Shown in pieces: positions 5,949 to 6,285 of a stretch of 6,285 nt of DNA. The first letter of the stretch is position 1; each line of letters opens with the position of its first letter. The stretch is taken from the NCBI GenBank assembly GCA_964438715.1, contig CAYTLQ010000043.1, positions 1 through 6,285 on the forward strand. The letters run 5' to 3'. Below the pieces are notes generated by a model. That model was not told the origin of the DNA. It was given only the letters and a program-made list of their open reading frames with translations, and did not search any database. A program made the translations under genes and the position numbers. This DNA is from CAYTLQ01 sp964438715 (lineage in GTDB: Bacteria > Bacteroidota > Ignavibacteria > Ignavibacteriales > Ignavibacteriaceae).

Positions 5949-6285
5949 TGAAAACATTAGAAATGATTTTCTGGATTTCGCTCTTCATTATATTCTATTC
6001 GTATGTCGGGTACGGAATTTTTCTTGTTCTCATTTCACGAATCCCTGCATTAAAATCCCTTTTTCCAAAGCCGCGTAACAGGAAAGAAAGCAGAAAGATT
6101 TTTGAAAATCCTTCCGAGTATCAGCCTTTAGTAACCCTTATCATTTCTGCTTCCGGAGAATCTCGGGAAATTATTAAACAGAAAATAATTAATACCATAA
6201 ATCTTGATTATCCAAAAGATAAACTTGAGGTATTTTTCGCAATAGCTTATGACCCATCTGCTTCTGTAGATGAAACATTAGATAC
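5948..6285 (+). CDS. Family-2 glycosyltransferase-like membrane protein (5' part only)
   Basis: Only the first 112 residues lie in the window. An N-terminal membrane helix (about 7-29, WISLFIIFYSYVGYGIFLVL) is followed by a basic linker and then the start of a GT-A fold. PLVTLIISASGE (60-71) and IINTINLDYPKDKLEVFFA (80-98) align well with the opening of membrane-bound GT2 enzymes that polymerise or transfer sugars for polysaccharides and the envelope. Two positions differ from the usual pattern: the common AYNE is SASGE, and the nucleotide-binding SDGSTD region reads AYDPSASVDE, leaving Asp102 and Asp108 as possible stand-ins. The DxD and QxxRW motifs would lie beyond 6285, so activity cannot be judged. 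The start overlaps the phosphatase stop by one base (TAATG), so both are probably one operon, and the phosphatase may belong to the control of this pathway. Confidence 0.8.
   Translation, partial: MKTLEMIFWISLFIIFYSYVGYGIFLVLISRIPALKSLFPKPRNRKESRKIFENPSEYQPLVTLIISASGESREIIKQKIINTINLDYPKDKLEVFFAIAYDPSASVDETLD

Overview
The window is AT-rich bacterial DNA with no ribosomal, tRNA, phage, transposon or CRISPR signal. Protein style (a secreted DSRG-type metallophosphoesterase, a double-receiver PP2C phosphatase with a GDIMGKKWGAW motif, a DinB-like protein, a DUF3052 protein) suggests the Bacteroidota/Chlorobiota/Ignavibacteriota side of the tree. That placement is an impression from the proteins, not a computed result. 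Shine-Dalgarno-like AAGGA appears before some genes and is absent before others.

Layout. Bases 1-217 hold no convincing gene, though a very short frame there ends in an ATGA overlap with the next start. Bases 218-1663 (+) are a tight three-gene operon: a DinB/YfiT-like putative metal-dependent protein, a four-helix membrane protein and a DUF3052 protein. It is joined by a 4-base ATGA overlap and a 1-base gap. It converges with a minus-strand pair, bases 3759-1678: an exported calcineurin-like metallophosphoesterase followed directly by a CheW-domain protein with a long charged N-terminal extension.

Bases 3760-4385 contain no intact gene. Within them, 4029 to about 4258 is a clear decayed remnant of a PPP-type serine/threonine phosphatase that has lost its GNHE motif. 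Bases 4386-5948 (+) encode a protein with two response-regulator receivers followed by a SpoIIE/RsbU-type PP2C phosphatase. Its stop codon overlaps the start of a family-2 glycosyltransferase-like membrane protein that runs off the window at 6285.

How the genes may work together: the right half is signalling (CheW adaptor, receivers, PP2C phosphatase) coupled to a probable envelope or polysaccharide enzyme. The left operon looks like housekeeping or stress-type accessory genes of unknown role. I see no strong case for a wholly new system. The best leads are the coupled phosphatase-glycosyltransferase pair with an atypical glycosyltransferase front end, the CheW protein with its bipartite tail, and the phosphatase remnant.
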